DNA from: Escallonia rubra
Taxonomy: Eukaryota > Streptophyta > Magnoliopsida > Escalloniales > Escalloniaceae
Direction: 5' to 3'
Length of the DNA: 64,000 nucleotides
Assembly: GCA_033065855.1 (NCBI GenBank)
Contig: JAVXUO010001389.1
Location: forward strand, 62,001 to 126,000
Shown piece by piece: positions 22,448-36,500 of this stretch; positions within the stretch are counted from its first letter, which is position 1, and the number at the start of each line of letters is the position of its first letter. The position numbers were made by a program, and so were the translations under genes. The notes beneath the pieces were generated by a model that worked only from the letters and a program-made list of their open reading frames with translations, ran no database searches and was not told the origin of the DNA.

Positions 22448-24109
22448 CAAACTATCTATCAAAAAGAATAAACAGAGAGGTGATTTGATTTTTTCAAATT
22501 TGTTTTTAAAAAAAATAGTATTTTTGGTAAAGATATGTTTTGAGAAAGATAATTCCCAAATTTGCATAAAACAATGTACAATTGCCTTAAAAATAGGAGA
22601 AATCGAATAAAGTAGATTGATGATAGAAAAGAGAGTTTTAGTTCAAAATTGAAAAAGGGAGAGATTTAGGAGGAGCTTTTTAAAAATTAAGGTGATAGAA
22701 AAGATTAAAGTCAAAATAGGAGATAATATCGCGTAGAAAATCAATAGATGGTGTTTTTTCCATGAAATATTAAATGTGGAAAGTGACAAGGTAGGGAAAA
22801 AAAATTGAAAAGGAATTCTAAATCATTTCAAAGAGTTTTGGAAGAAGTATTGCGTTAGAGGCATGTGAATCTCGGATAAGGGAATGAGAGATTTTAGTGG
22901 AAATTTACTCTTATGAGAGGTAGAGGAAAATCATTGTTATTTATCCAATGAGAGTAGGGTATTACCGAAATATATGACAGTACATAGTGACTGATTAAAA
23001 GAGGAAATTACGATAAAAATGTGTGATTACGGAGATAATTTAGCAATTATCCCCCAAAAAAGGCAAAAATAGATAATTATGGCCTTACGAGAAATAATAA
23101 TTATGGGAATGAGATGTTAAATATTTTTAAATTTCAAAAGTAAGTCACTAAGTACAATATTGATGAATTTTGGTTATTTAAGAAAATGGTTTTTACGTAC
23201 ACGTGACAAAAGGAGAGAATGTCCACGTAGACGGTGACATGGAAACATGCTCTCAATTTCGACTTTCGTATATATATAATTAGATTTTATTAATAAAAAT
23301 TTCTCCTTTGGTAAACTTTATTAGCTCAACTTTAATCATCTATTTTACCAATAAAAGTTTTAATCATTTATGAGTTCGGCTCATATATCGAATTCTCCAA
23401 TTTAAGGGAGGATTCTGCATTGCAACCTCTCTCTCAATCCTAGCACCGCTCCCACTCCACTAAACTAGTGGCGATGATCGAACTTAGCAAAACTGAGCCT
23501 TCAGGAACTCAGAATTGACTCAATTAACATATGAAATCATTTCATATGTTAATTGAGTCAAGCCTAAAGAAGTACTTGCTGATTATAAGCTCGGTCATGA
23601 TTCTTCTTCTCAATGCTGAACCAGAGCCTTCAGGAACTCAGAATTGAGCTTAATCAAATAACGCCTTTGTTAAAATATACGAGCCACCTAACCTCTCGCA
23701 AAGTGAATTCCTTTGAATCCCTAACTTGAGAGTAGAGTCTTTATACTTAGTGGCTAGGCTTGAGTAGCAATCTTTTCCCATCCCTGACTAGTTTTGCAAT
23801 GAAAAAAATTTAGCTACTACTTCCAGTTGGAAGAATCTTCTTCCTATTTCCTATATAACGACAATCAACCGTCTCAAAATGTCTCTAGTGACTTTAATTT
23901 AATGACGCTAAAAAAATACTGCTAATAATTGTCGCTGAAAGTGTTAGAAGAAAAGTTACTAGAAATATTTAGTAACTATTAATTGTCACTATACACTGGA
24001 TTAGAATTTCCTACAATCCGGGTAAGAGCCAAAATTTATTCATTTAAAATATTCTCACCAGAGTGAATTTTTCTAAGAACCCGCAGTTCACATATGCAAG
24101 AATCTTATA
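22448..24109. other. AT-rich intergenic stretch, no gene recognised
   Basis: No coding sequence is recognised. It holds a perfect hairpin at 23515-23561 and a 24-bp direct repeat (23495-23518 and 23624-23647), entered separately. Confidence 0.6.
23515..23561. repeat. Perfect inverted repeat, 23-bp arms, 1-nt loop
   Basis: Arm TTGACTCAATTAACATATG... (23515-23537) is exactly reverse-complemented at 23539-23561 around a single C. The segment GAGCCTTCAGGAACTCAGAA just left of it recurs at 23624-23647. Confidence 0.92.
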
Positions 24110-24463
24110 CTCGATCCGTCCTACATAATTTGATCAACTTTGTTTTACATGCAAATTAAAGATTTAAATAATATATTATGTATTTTTCATTCTACCTTTT
24201 AGAGAGGAGGGAAAGAAAGTGAGCCGGAAGAAAGAAAATGATTTAGTGGAATGTTAAATGTAAATAAATAAATGAATAAAAAAGTGTAAAAAAAGGAGCT
24301 AACAGATAGTTAAATGTGAAGAGAAAGAAAAAAAAGTGTAAAAATGATAAATATGTAAAAACACTTACAGAATCTATCTTAATTTGAAAAGTGAACAATT
24401 TTTGTAAGACGACTTAAAAAAGGAAATATGATCAATTTTCGTGGAATGAGGGGGGGGGGGGAG
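24110..24463. mobile_element. Stowaway-like MITE downstream of the hydrolase gene
   Basis: About 354 bp. The left end CTCGATCCGTCCTACATAA and the right end (read inverted, CTCCCC...CATTCCACGAAAATTGATCA) recall the CTCCCTCCGTCCC ends of Stowaway MITEs, with TA dinucleotides flanking. The right end carries a run of G. It lies about 120 bp beyond the hydrolase stop codon and may be part of its 3' transcript. Confidence 0.6.
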
Positions 24464-24579
24464 TAACATCTTTGAGAATGGAAAAATGATAACCGAAAAC
24501 CACTATTAAATACGTGAACATGCACATTCAGCAGTAGTTGATTCAGATGGCAAAACAAAATCAATTGCTTTAAATTTGG

Positions 24580-27514
24580 CTAACCCATGGAAACCATTTT
24601 TGGTGTCACAATCTCTAAGAGTCCCTTGGGATTATCCACGTGAACCCAATGACCAGAGTTGGGAAGAACATGAACCGAAGCCTTTCCCTCAGATTCACCG
24701 AGCCTTTCAAGCCGCTGAATCACATCAAGGTCCCACCGGTCACTGTTCTCAGCACGTACAATTGCTATCTCCATCCCCTTGGGTGTATGTTCAAGCAGAG
24801 GCCAATAATCTGTCTCTCTAAACAAGATCAAGAAAGCATACGAGTTTTTCAGTTTTTTAACACTGGAACAAACCGCGGACAAAGGCATCTTGCACTTAAT
24901 AGAGTACTGTAGGCAAGGCATAAGCAAAAGCTAACCTATAAGAATTGAACATCTGGAGTGCACCATCAAGATTAAAAGCCCACGTTAAGTGTTCTCTTGA
25001 TTTCTTGAGATTGCTGGCTATCCATTCCGACAATGACTTCGAAAACCCACGCTCAATCATGTGATCCACCAGCCACCTGCAAGTATTGTATAATTTGGCA
25101 TAGGAGTAACAGTCATACCAATGAGGGTACAAGAAAGAAAAATTCCTAACCGACTAATCTTTACTAAGCACAAACTGAAATGGAGGAAACCTCCATTCTC
25201 TATCGTAAAAAAGACATGGGTATCTATATCGCTAATTACAAGGCACCATCTTCTTTTAGTATATTTTTGGAGGTAGATTCTGAGACCTCTTGCTACTGAG
25301 CGAAGGCAACACAATAATGGAGGTGCACATGCATGGCTGTCATGGGGTTTCACTGATGAATGCATGATGATAAATTTTGGACCCACTGTGGTTCAGAAAG
25401 CCAAAATGCTGATAGCACTACTTGGAAAGATCTATAAATCTAAACAGGTTAAATTAGAGAGTACCAAAGTTAAGCTACCGAAATAATGCTGGAAGAGTTG
25501 GAAGAAACTGGTACCGGTTTTTATTTTAGTAACCACTGCTCACCAAGTACATGGTCCTGCAGCTTGTTGCCGCAGTGAAAGAATTAATGTTTCCGACTAT
25601 TTACAGTAGCTAAGAGATGTAATGCTCATAGAACAGTACGACTTTCTCAGTTATTCACTGCTTTCATTGGCCGATGAGTGGCACTGATAAGACTTCTGAG
25701 AGAATGAATTAATGCTACTAGTCAATTGAGCGTAATGGTAAAATAGACCAGACTATTTTGCAGACCAAGACATTTCACCAAACGCTAAACCGTTCCGCAA
25801 CACAATTCTATCAATTCTAATGTTGTCCCAGGTTAAATCTTCTTGAACTCGTTCTTCACTTCCAAAACCCTAGTTCTATGATAAAAATTGGTCACCAATT
25901 TTTCGTCTTCATTTGCACATTTTGGAAATAGGAGAAAGATGCCGTTCCAGAAAAAGTGAAAACATGTATCAACATGTTTGGATGCCAATTTCACAATTAC
26001 AAAACTAATGATATGCAATTAACTACTATACGAAAAATATGAAAACACCTGTGTTGTTTGGATATCATTTTTTAACAAATTTCTAGCTACGTCAAAATAA
26101 ATGGGGTGAATTGCACGAATGTGTTTGCAAGGAATTGGTGCATAGTGTTTAAATATTGTGCTTTTGGAATCACTATCTAAATGGTAACCAAGCAAGAAAA
26201 ATTACTTTTGGAGAAATAAAAACAGAGAAAATGGTAACCAGTAACCTTTCTGTTTTCTGCTACACCTACGCATTCCAAATGCTTTTCATCTAACTATTTA
26301 ACAAAAATATTTTTAACTTTCTTTGATTTACTGATCTTTCTCCAAGCCCCTAAAGATTCTCACTCATGACAAAAAACCCTTCTTATTGGATGGTCATGAT
26401 ACTTCCCAAAAATCGAAATTCTTGATCAATGTAGCTTTGCCTTGCCTTAATTTAACAGATTCAAATTCTTTCAAATAAATAAATAATTTTTTCCTCCGCT
26501 GTTTGTTATTGTACTAAACTTTCTTCGATGTTTATATCTCTTACATGTTTATTGGTTCTATACTTCTTTTACCAAGTTTCTTTGCTACTGCTTCCCTTGG
26601 CTAAAGTATCAAAAACAGCTGAATACAGCTGATAAGCGCATCTAATCCTGCTAGACTTATCTAACTGTGCACTAACACACTAGAACAATCACGCACAAAT
26701 GAAATGAGGTAGTAAAAAGAACAAATGGCTTTACCTTCGTGATGGGACTGATGAAGGTATACTCTGCAAGGTCTGCAAAACTTTCTCCACTTCTCTATCA
26801 GTGTTTTTAGGGTCCACTTCTCCAGGGACAGAGTCTAGTACCCATAGCTGTTCTGCATCAGATTTATCATCTGTAAGTTAACTCTAAATTGCCGAAAAGC
26901 AAGTAAAAACTAGAATTAACTAGGAGATGACGGACCCAACATAGATCAAAACTTGTTTTTTCTATTGTTTTCAAAAGCGCCACTAGATATAAAGGTAGGA
27001 CTTGAAATTTTTTAGAGTGAAGTTTCGAGTTTGCACTATGTTTCTGCAGTTCTACCTCAAAATTCGTGATCACTGAAGCCAATTATAAAGTTAGCAACAA
27101 CTAAGAGAGACATGATACTAAAATCGTAAGAGACATTAGAGAAAAAAAATAAAGTTGCAGTAGCTGATGATATATCCCATAAATCCTATGGGGTCAAAGC
27201 TTAGTTGCACGAAGGGGGGGGGGGGGCAGGAACAGGGGCGGAGGAACGTAAGCACCTGGAAGAATCTAAGGTTGGGAGCAGCTTAAATAAATAAATGCTT
27301 AAAGAGTATTAATTGTTGTTTAATCCATCTCAAACTTAATTAATCGTGTATACACTTTTTTCCTTGAAAATTGTTACTTTGTACTCAACACATCAAGTGG
27401 CTACCAGAGTTCTGGTGGCAGTGGCAGTTGCTCATTTCTCGAGACATTTATAGGCGCTAAATCTCCTATCTACTAGTATTAGACATAGGGCCAAAAATGA
27501 ATTGAAGAGAGGGA

Positions 27515-27545
<31 letters not shown>

Positions 27546-30500
27546 CACTAATTGACAAGCTCTATTCTCTCGATGAGGGTAATCAGTAAAGGACAAGGAG
27601 GCTTTAATGTTTTAAGGAAGAGGGGAAACAAGGAATTGAGTCGAAAAAGGCTTAATTATCAGGTACCCTCTCACTTGTTCCATGCTTCTCTATCTAGCTG
27701 ACGGGATCGAGATCCCATCTTAGTTTGGGACGGGATCCCATGGAGCTCCTAACTTGGGATCGCAAAAGCGAGTTTCCGAGAGAAAAGCTCATCATATGGG
27801 GAGTTTCCTGCTACTAAGGGTCAAAGTGTAAAACTCAAATTGGCACTTGCTGGGCATAATATACACCGACACATAATACAGATAGCTTGGTATCTAAGGG
27901 AACGTATGTCAGTAAAAAACTACTATATTATGTAATCTATGTTACATGGACTCGGCAGTTTGGGTCAAAATATCGTGTCCACACGACACGACACAGATCC
28001 GGGTATGGGATCTGTACCGGACACGCCACGTCGCCGATTGGAGAGGCATATCCGAAAATCTGTCGCCATGGATGATGGAAGATGAAGGTCTAAGGAGGAA
28101 GGAGTCCAGATCTGGTAGGAGGGAGGGAGGGAGAGAGAGAGAGAGAGAAAGCCATGGATGATGGAAGAATAAGTTGGAGGAAGAAGAAGATGAAGAAACC
28201 AGATCTGAGTTGGGGGGCGGGGGGGCGAGAGAGAGAGAGAGAACATACCTCGAGGCTGGTAGGGGGGAGAGAGAGAGAGAAAAGAGGGACAGACGGGGAG
28301 AGAGATAACATACCTCGTGACTTGTGGATAGGCATGTGGGTCATATTAAATGACCTTCACATCTTATCATTTTCTCTTCTTTCCACATAAGAATACAAGC
28401 TACTTTTCATAATACCATTTTTTCATAATACCATATCCACCCCTATGGTATGTAGTAATCTCATTTAAAGTAATATTTGAAAATAAATGTTATGTCCGTG
28501 TCCCCGTGTCTGTGTCCAAGATCGGATCCGTGTCCCCGTGTCCTGTAATTTCAAAAACTGGCAAGTCAGACACTCGGACACGTGTTCGATCCGGACATTG
28601 ACACCGAGTCCATGTAACATAGGATGTATGTAATCAACTTGGATGGTATGATTTTTACAAGCAGATGAAGACCATAAATGTCATAACATAATAGATAATA
28701 CCTTAGTTGCAGGAAACTCCTAATATGGTGACGTTTCTCTATCGGAAACTCGCTTTTGTGATCCCAAGTTGGAGCTCCATGGGATCTCGTCCCAAGCTAA
28801 TATGGGAACTCGATCCCGTTAGCTGGATAGAGATGCATGGAACAAGTGAGAGAATACCTGAAAATCAAGCCATTTTCAACTCAATTCCTTATTTCTCTCT
28901 TCCTTCAAGTCCTTAAAGCCTCCTTGTTTGTTGTTGTTGGCTATGTAAACTATACTAAACAAATGATAATACTCTTTACACATTTATTTATTCAAGCCGC
29001 TCCCAACCTCAGATTCTTCTTGGTGCTTAAGCTCCCCCGCCCCTGTTCCCGCTCCCGCCCCCGCCCCCGCTTTGTGCAACTAAGGATAATACTAGTTATG
29101 ACTTTCGTGGATAGAGCTATATCTCCCAAGTCTACTACCCAGAAGAAATTTTAAAACAATGAGGGTCCATTCTTTCGAGAAGATGCACCGAAGTGAACCA
29201 CACCAATTGGAATTGTGTAATTTTGGTAGGTAAGTTGTGAAACACAGAACTACTCTACTTGCTCATTGTGTGTACATATATTTAGACTTCTACTTTCAAA
29301 TATCTATGCAAAGATTCTGCTTCACGATAAATATATAAAATTCAATATAATTTTCAGGTGAGTGAGAATAGATAAGTCATTCACCAAATTCAAGAGGCTC
29401 GGGTGGGGTAAGGTTTACTATAAAGGTCCATTTGTATTAAAACACATATCCTCAAAGGTGATGCTATGCTGATAAAAATAGATGATTGGACTCCAAGAAG
29501 AGCATTTTTTAACAAGAGAAGGAAGAAAAATTATGGCAGATTTGAATATCTTGTAGAAATTGAACCAGTGTCTCCATTGAATATGTTGTTGATTATTGAA
29601 CTCATTGCCTCGGAAGCACGAGATTATTGCTCAATGGCTAACCATTTCAGTACTTGTCTCTCATTTTTTATCCTTTCAGAGGAGGATAAAGCAATTCCAG
29701 GAGTTACAGTTTCAGAGGAAATAATAGCACATATCAAGAGAGGAAAAAAAAGACAGTAGAGATTAATAATAGCCATTTTTTGTTATGCAGCAAATAGAAG
29801 GAGCTTGTAATCTTGGACGACGAAAGACTGACATAACGACCAACTAAAAAGTGGTAACAGAGCCAAACATAACATGCGGCAAGGAACTCGTGACACAAGT
29901 CTGAAAAAATGCTGAAAAGGTACATGCATTAATTTTTGAATACTTCACAGTCAGTAAGCATTAACAGCGGTCGTGTCACAGATTCGTGCGTATAAATACA
30001 TGTAGCTAACCTAACGAGCTGGGAGTAAGACGTTCAGCTAACATAATTAGCTTGAAACACAAAGTACTCCCTCCCTTTCAGTACCTTTTTTCGCCCTTAA
30101 TTTTAACAGCAACACTTACTTTCCCAGAAAGACCTGAAGCATGATCATAATTGCATTAAAATGCCACCTCTAAAAGTCAATGTCCAACTCATATTGACAC
30201 GTCTACGCCTTCTCTCTCTCTCTCTGATGTTCCAGCAATGGCGGACATAAATTTTTGCTCTTGGGTAGAGAGAGACGATAAAGAGGGAATAGATGTGTGG
30301 GTTACAGAGGAAATTTCTTTTAAAACAGCCGTCCTAGATTCCTGATGATGGAGCACCCAAATTGACAATGTATCAAGTGGGCATTTAGTGAAAATTAAAC
30401 AAGGGTAGCGGCTATGACAGTGCAGATTAGGAACGGCTGCATTCCAAGCTGGCAGAGTGGCTGCCATCAGAAGCGTCGAATAAGTAACTGTCGTGACAAT

Positions 30501-33500
30501 GCAACCGGAATTGGTGCCATCGGTCGTCTCGGTGTCGGAATCCGATGGGGAGCAGAAGGTTGAGAAGAGGAGGGGAAGAGGGGGGAGGAGGGACTTCTTG
30601 TGCTAAGAATTTGCTGTAATGGCATTGGTTTGGGGAGATTTTGGAACTACGTTTCTAACTCTAACAAACTGGAGGTAAATGTAGAACTACATGGTGTTTT
30701 GTAGGTTATTTATACAAAGGGGGCAAGGAAGATGCGACAAAAATTTCGATGCGGAGGGAGTATCAAACTGTAAGAAACACATTTAATGAGTATTGAGAGG
30801 TGTGGAACACAATTGGCAGATGCTAGATATGTGCACAATTCATTCAAAACAAGTTGGTTTAGAAATTTGTGGCCGTCGGGCATTTAGAAAGTCGATTCAG
30901 GTGATAATAGTCACATTATAGATATTTGGCAAAGTCAGATCGGTATGCCAACACTCAATATCATACATAAGCAGCACCACTGTGGCAATGGTAGCCCCTA
31001 CATTGTATTCCCTCCGTCCCACAAAAATTGATCATATTTCCTTTTTGGGCCGTCCCACAAAAGTTGCTCACTTTCCAAATAAAAAAAGATTATGTAAAGT
31101 GTTTTCCATATTTACCCTTTTTAAGCTTTTTTATTCAATTTCTCTCTCCACCAACTCATTTTCTCTCTCCTGATCCACTTTCTTACACTTTATTATTATA
31201 TTTCTCTCTCCACATTTAACACTCCACTAACCCACTTTTTCTCTCCTGACCCACTTTCTTCCCTCCTCTCTCTAAAGGATAGAATGAGAAAAACACCATA
31301 TATGACTTAAATCCTTAATCTGCATGCAAAAAACGAAAGTTGATCAATTTTATGTGGGACGGAGGGAGTATAATTTTATCTAAATGAAATCTACAGTTTT
31401 ACCAAACATATTACAATGGCAATAGAAAGGATATGCACAGAACTAATTTTCCAGAAATTTCTATTGTAGAAGACGATGAATTACAATTTAAGGAACATAC
31501 TGATTTTGACAAGCAACAAAACCGTGCTCTTCGAACTAAAGCAACTTATAGTAGACAATAAGGTCATCAACATGTGAGAACTAAATGAAGTATAACCAAT
31601 AGCCAATGAGCTTCCAAGCCTTTCCATATAATGGAACATGGACCAGGGAGTTGCTCCAAAAATAACATTTGACCCAACATTTGAAGGAAAAGTATAAATT
31701 TAGCTTATCTGTTAAGCTTACCTGTTTGGGCAACTGAGCTGAATCACCATAATCACCACGGGCACAACTCTCAGCAAACTGTAACGCAACCTTGCCACCC
31801 ATGGAGTGCCCTATGACAATATCAGGCCAAGCCCAACCTTGAGACCTTACCAAATTAGCAAGATCTTTAGCAGCATTGAACATGTCATGAGGTGGACATA
31901 AACTTTCAATTTCAGCCGATCTCCCATGGTTCCTCAAGTCCACAAGTACCATCCTCCAATCTATATAATGAACCAAATGTCTCAAAGGAACTCAGAAGTC
32001 CTTCCTTTCACTAACCACAAAAAAGTTCAATAGACGTATACTCCACTTATCAATACAAGTCCTACGAGAGCCAAAGTCATTCAAGCAATTAACCAATTTT
32101 GTGGCCGTGTCATCTTAAGACAGTAGGGTTATCCAACTTGGTCGTTAACACACATAAATACAACAGACATACTGTTTTTATCCTGGTCAGATCATACCCA
32201 GGCAAGGCCAGTGTGTGCACAATTATGTCTGAGTGCGTTTGTGCTTGCAAGTCTGAGTGTTTGCAGTTATGGCTATGTCTGTGTGCAACGATCCTCGTGG
32301 GGCCTTGCTTGGAGAATTCATCATCATCATCATATAAGCATTTGCGCCAAAGTATTTTGGGTCGGCTACAAGAACCCTCTTCTTCCATTTCTCCTATCTA
32401 AGCACACATTTTCTGATTAATTCCTAGCAATCGAGTCTTTTCTCTCTACTTTTTCCAAGTTGTTTTTTGAATTTCTGTCTACCTGTTGGCACGAATTTTG
32501 ATACCTTACTAAACAAAAGTGATCAAGACTCATGAACAACCAAACATCCATCAACAATCTGTTTTATTACTGATGCTTATTTTCAGTTATGGCAATCAAA
32601 TCTCCGATCTGACCGTCAGATCGTTAATTGCACCGCCATGTAAAACAAAGACGGAAACCAAATTAAACAAGAAATCTGTGGTTGCAACCCTACATCTGTA
32701 AGCCATGCAGCTTTAGAGTTCTCGGGTTTCTGTTTTTTCTCTCGGTTCCTGACTTCTCCTTTCCAGTTATGACTGATTTTTTGGTCCTTGGGTCCTTTAA
32801 AAATCTCGTTAACTCGATCACCTCTCACAAAGGTTTGCCCCTTTTTTTTTGTAGCGGCTTCGCCCAGCAGCTTTTAGGCTTCTCACTTTGTTTGTATTGA
32901 TAAGTCCTACTTCCATTTGGCTTATCATTTGCAAAGCTAATCATAACAGGGTGACAAATGTCTTTTTTTCCGGGTGGTATTTCGAATTTTGAGACAAAGT
33001 TTGAGCCCTTTTAGCCCATCAATTTGGGAAGTTAACTTTTGGGTCCATATGGTGCAAGTTCGAACTTTGATAAAGTTCGAGACCTCCAAACTTCAGCCAA
33101 CCAATATGTTTTACAAGATTTTAGATCTTGCTCGATATACTATTCTCGTTTTTCAAGGCCAAGTATTAAAAAATGTTTGTAAGTGAGATCTGATATGTGA
33201 AACTATGCTTAAGTACATACATGTATTATCTGTTCAAATGAACTTGCATCTTAGTGCCAACAATTCATAATATAATCAATTCATGTTTGGACATAAAAAT
33301 ACCGGATACCCTACTAAGCTAGGCCGACCCATTCCCAATACATTTTTGTAGGTTCGGAGTCGGAATACTTATCGAAGGTTGAGGAGGAATACACAGCAGT
33401 TCTTCTGGCTTGATTCTTTGCTCCTCACGGTACTCCAGAGGAAGAATTAAATTTTGTGTTTCTTTTTATTTCACAAAGGGGCATGCTAGGTCATAACTCT

Positions 33501-36500
33501 ATATTATCTCTTTCTACAGATAATGGTCCTACCCACTCACATGGTCATGTTCTAGTCGGAGAAATAAAATAAAAATTGTCGTTCGGAGAGATGGCAGAGT
33601 GGTTGATAGCCCCGATGTTCTGAAGTATAGTATACGTATAGGAGTGAGGTAGTCTATAATATAATGTTATTTTACAATCTTCACACTTTTGGATGACTGT
33701 AACCTTTATGCCATACTTCCGTCCGTTTATTTTATGGTTTGTAATAAAGCTCTGTTTATTCTTGAGGTTTAAATTCACTAGCTTATTTAGCATTGCACCC
33801 CTCCGGAAGGCATGACATTTAGTGGTATCAGAGCTATAGTTTCTTAAAAGCCAGGCTAAGATATTAAGGAATTGATTAGTTTATTTGATTTTTATATTTA
33901 GTATGGCCTAAACATATTTTTTGCATGATCAGGTGTAATATATGGCAGGCCAGGAAGAGCAGAATGTTGTGAGCCATAGTGCAAAAGGAACTGATCCTAA
34001 TATGCGGGAGATCATAGGGTTAGTTGGACGTATAGCCAATGCATTAGAATATTCGCGAAACAATCAGCAACAAAGTCAAGTTGGTGAGAGTTGGTGAGAT
34101 CCACTATAGTTACTGATAATTTGGCCTTACTTGAAAGCTTTGTTAAGCTTAAGCCTACTGTATTTGCGGCTGGCTCGAATTCAGATGAGGCAGAAGAATG
34201 GGTAACTAATAAGGAGAAATTATTTAAGAGAATGCAATTAACTCGTGAACATAAAGTTTCTTTGGCTACTTTAAGTGAGGATGCGGGATTTTGGTGGAAG
34301 ACAATTGATGCAAAGTGAACAGCCGGTAATGTTATAAGAACCTGGAATCTGTTTCCTACTAAGTTTAATAATAAGTATACTCCAGCAAATGTTAACCCCA
34401 AAGTCCTCTCAATATTAAGTGCCCAATCAACAATCTGGTGATAATAAAAAATCTGGTGATAATAAAATATTATGAGGTGTTCATAGCTTCTTATATGTCA
34501 GGATTCAAGCTAGTCTCAAATTTTCTAGCTTTTTTATCACCATCCTCAACCAAATAAGATGCATGTCGAGCCAAAGCAGTAAAAAATATTTTCACATTCT
34601 TGTACAGTCATGTATTTCTGTTCAAGTTACAGGAAAGTCAGTTTCCTATCTCTTCTAACACTTGCTGGGATATACTTATTATTTTAACTCAATTGTAAAC
34701 AAATCTCAAGTTCTTATAAAATTACCGACTGTCGACTTTGCATCGATTGTCTTCCACCAAAACCCCGCATCCTCACTCAGATAAAAAGTAGCCAAATAAA
34801 CTTTTTGTGCAGGAGTTAATTGCATTCTCAGTACTTACCCATTCCTCAAACTCATCTGAATTCGGGCCACCCACAAATACAGGAGGCTTAAGCTTAACAA
34901 ATCTTTCAAGTAAGGTCAAATCATCAGTGTAATCATAGTGGATCTCACTTGAGAACTCTAACCAGCCTGGCTTTGCTACTGATTGTTTCGCGAATATTAA
35001 GGCATTGGCTAAACATCAAACTAACCAAATGATCTCCCGCATATTAGGATCAGTTCCTTGTGCACCCTACCCCACAGTACTCTCCTCTCCCTGATCTGCC
35101 ACATATCACACCTAAATAGGCAAAAATTATGTATAGGCCACACCAAATATCAAAATCAAATAAGCTAATCAATTTCAAAGATCTTAGCCTGGCTTTTAAG
35201 CAACTATAGCTCTGATATCCCTAAACGTCATGCCCCCAAGAGGGGTGCAACGCTAATTAAGTTGGTTAACATATAGACTAGGTAGCACGGACACGGACAC
35301 CGTGTCCGATACCGACACCGACCGGGACACCGCAAGACACCGCTGAATTTTTTAATATACTTTATTATATACATATATATGTATATAGTATATACATATG
35401 TCAATATTTATAATAAAAATAACCATCAATTCGAGCAACTAAATTTCGTTCAAAAGGGATGAGAGAGAAAGCTAGTAACATGAATAGTCTTAACAGTAAC
35501 AAGAAAGGTGGTCGCTAACAAGAAAGCAATTCAATGTCTCGACAGTACCAAGATTAGAGTCTCAATATTAACGAGAGAGAAGTAAAAAAGACATGGCACC
35601 AAAGGCATGAAAGTGAGATTTTATATAGCCAGATGGGTCAAAGATGTTGGACCTTTCTTACTCCGGACTGGCAAACTTGGATGCTTTAGGTAACAAAAAG
35701 AAGGAAAAGAGAGAGATGAGACAGAAATAAGAAGGTACCTTTTGCTGGGTCGATTTGATTAGGGTTTGCCCTAAAAGTTCATTTCTAAAAAAACCCCATA
35801 TTTGTCCTTAGTTTGGCCTAAAAGTTAATTTCTAAAAAACACCAGATTTGTCCCTGAGATAATTTTTAAATACTACACTTTGGCCCCATAGCGTGGACAC
35901 TTCTCGAAGAGGTGTCCAATACGGTGTCCGGTAATTAAAAAATAAATAAATATATTCGGACACCGCTGAGAGGTGTCGGCGTGTTACCGGAGGTGTCGGT
36001 GAGGTATCGAGGTGTTGGTAGGTGTCGGACACCATACCTCAACCTATATATGAGGTATTGGTGCTTCCTAGCATATAGACCTCAAGGATAAACATAGCTT
36101 TAGTATAAACAATAAAATAAACAGCGAAATTATGGCATAGGCGTTGCTGTCATCAACAAGTAGAGAAACTTGAAAGTTGGTGCTTATTCGAACTTTGATG
36201 AAGTTCCAGACCTACTTTGCCTGTCCAAACTGTCCGGTATGATGTCAGACCACGAGTCGAATACATACTTGAGCTAAAATCTAAGTGTCAATACTACCCT
36301 TACCGCCTTACCCCATGAACTTGGCATGAATCACGTCTGAAGCATTTAAAAGCCTACGTCGGTCCAACCGCCTTTCCTATTTTCATCTTTCCTCGATATG
36401 AACACGTTTGGTCCAGACGTTGTTCCTAATTTCATCCTTTTCAAGCCTCCAGAGTATCACCAAAATGAATCACCAAGTTCTGCTAAATTATCTTAGGTTA

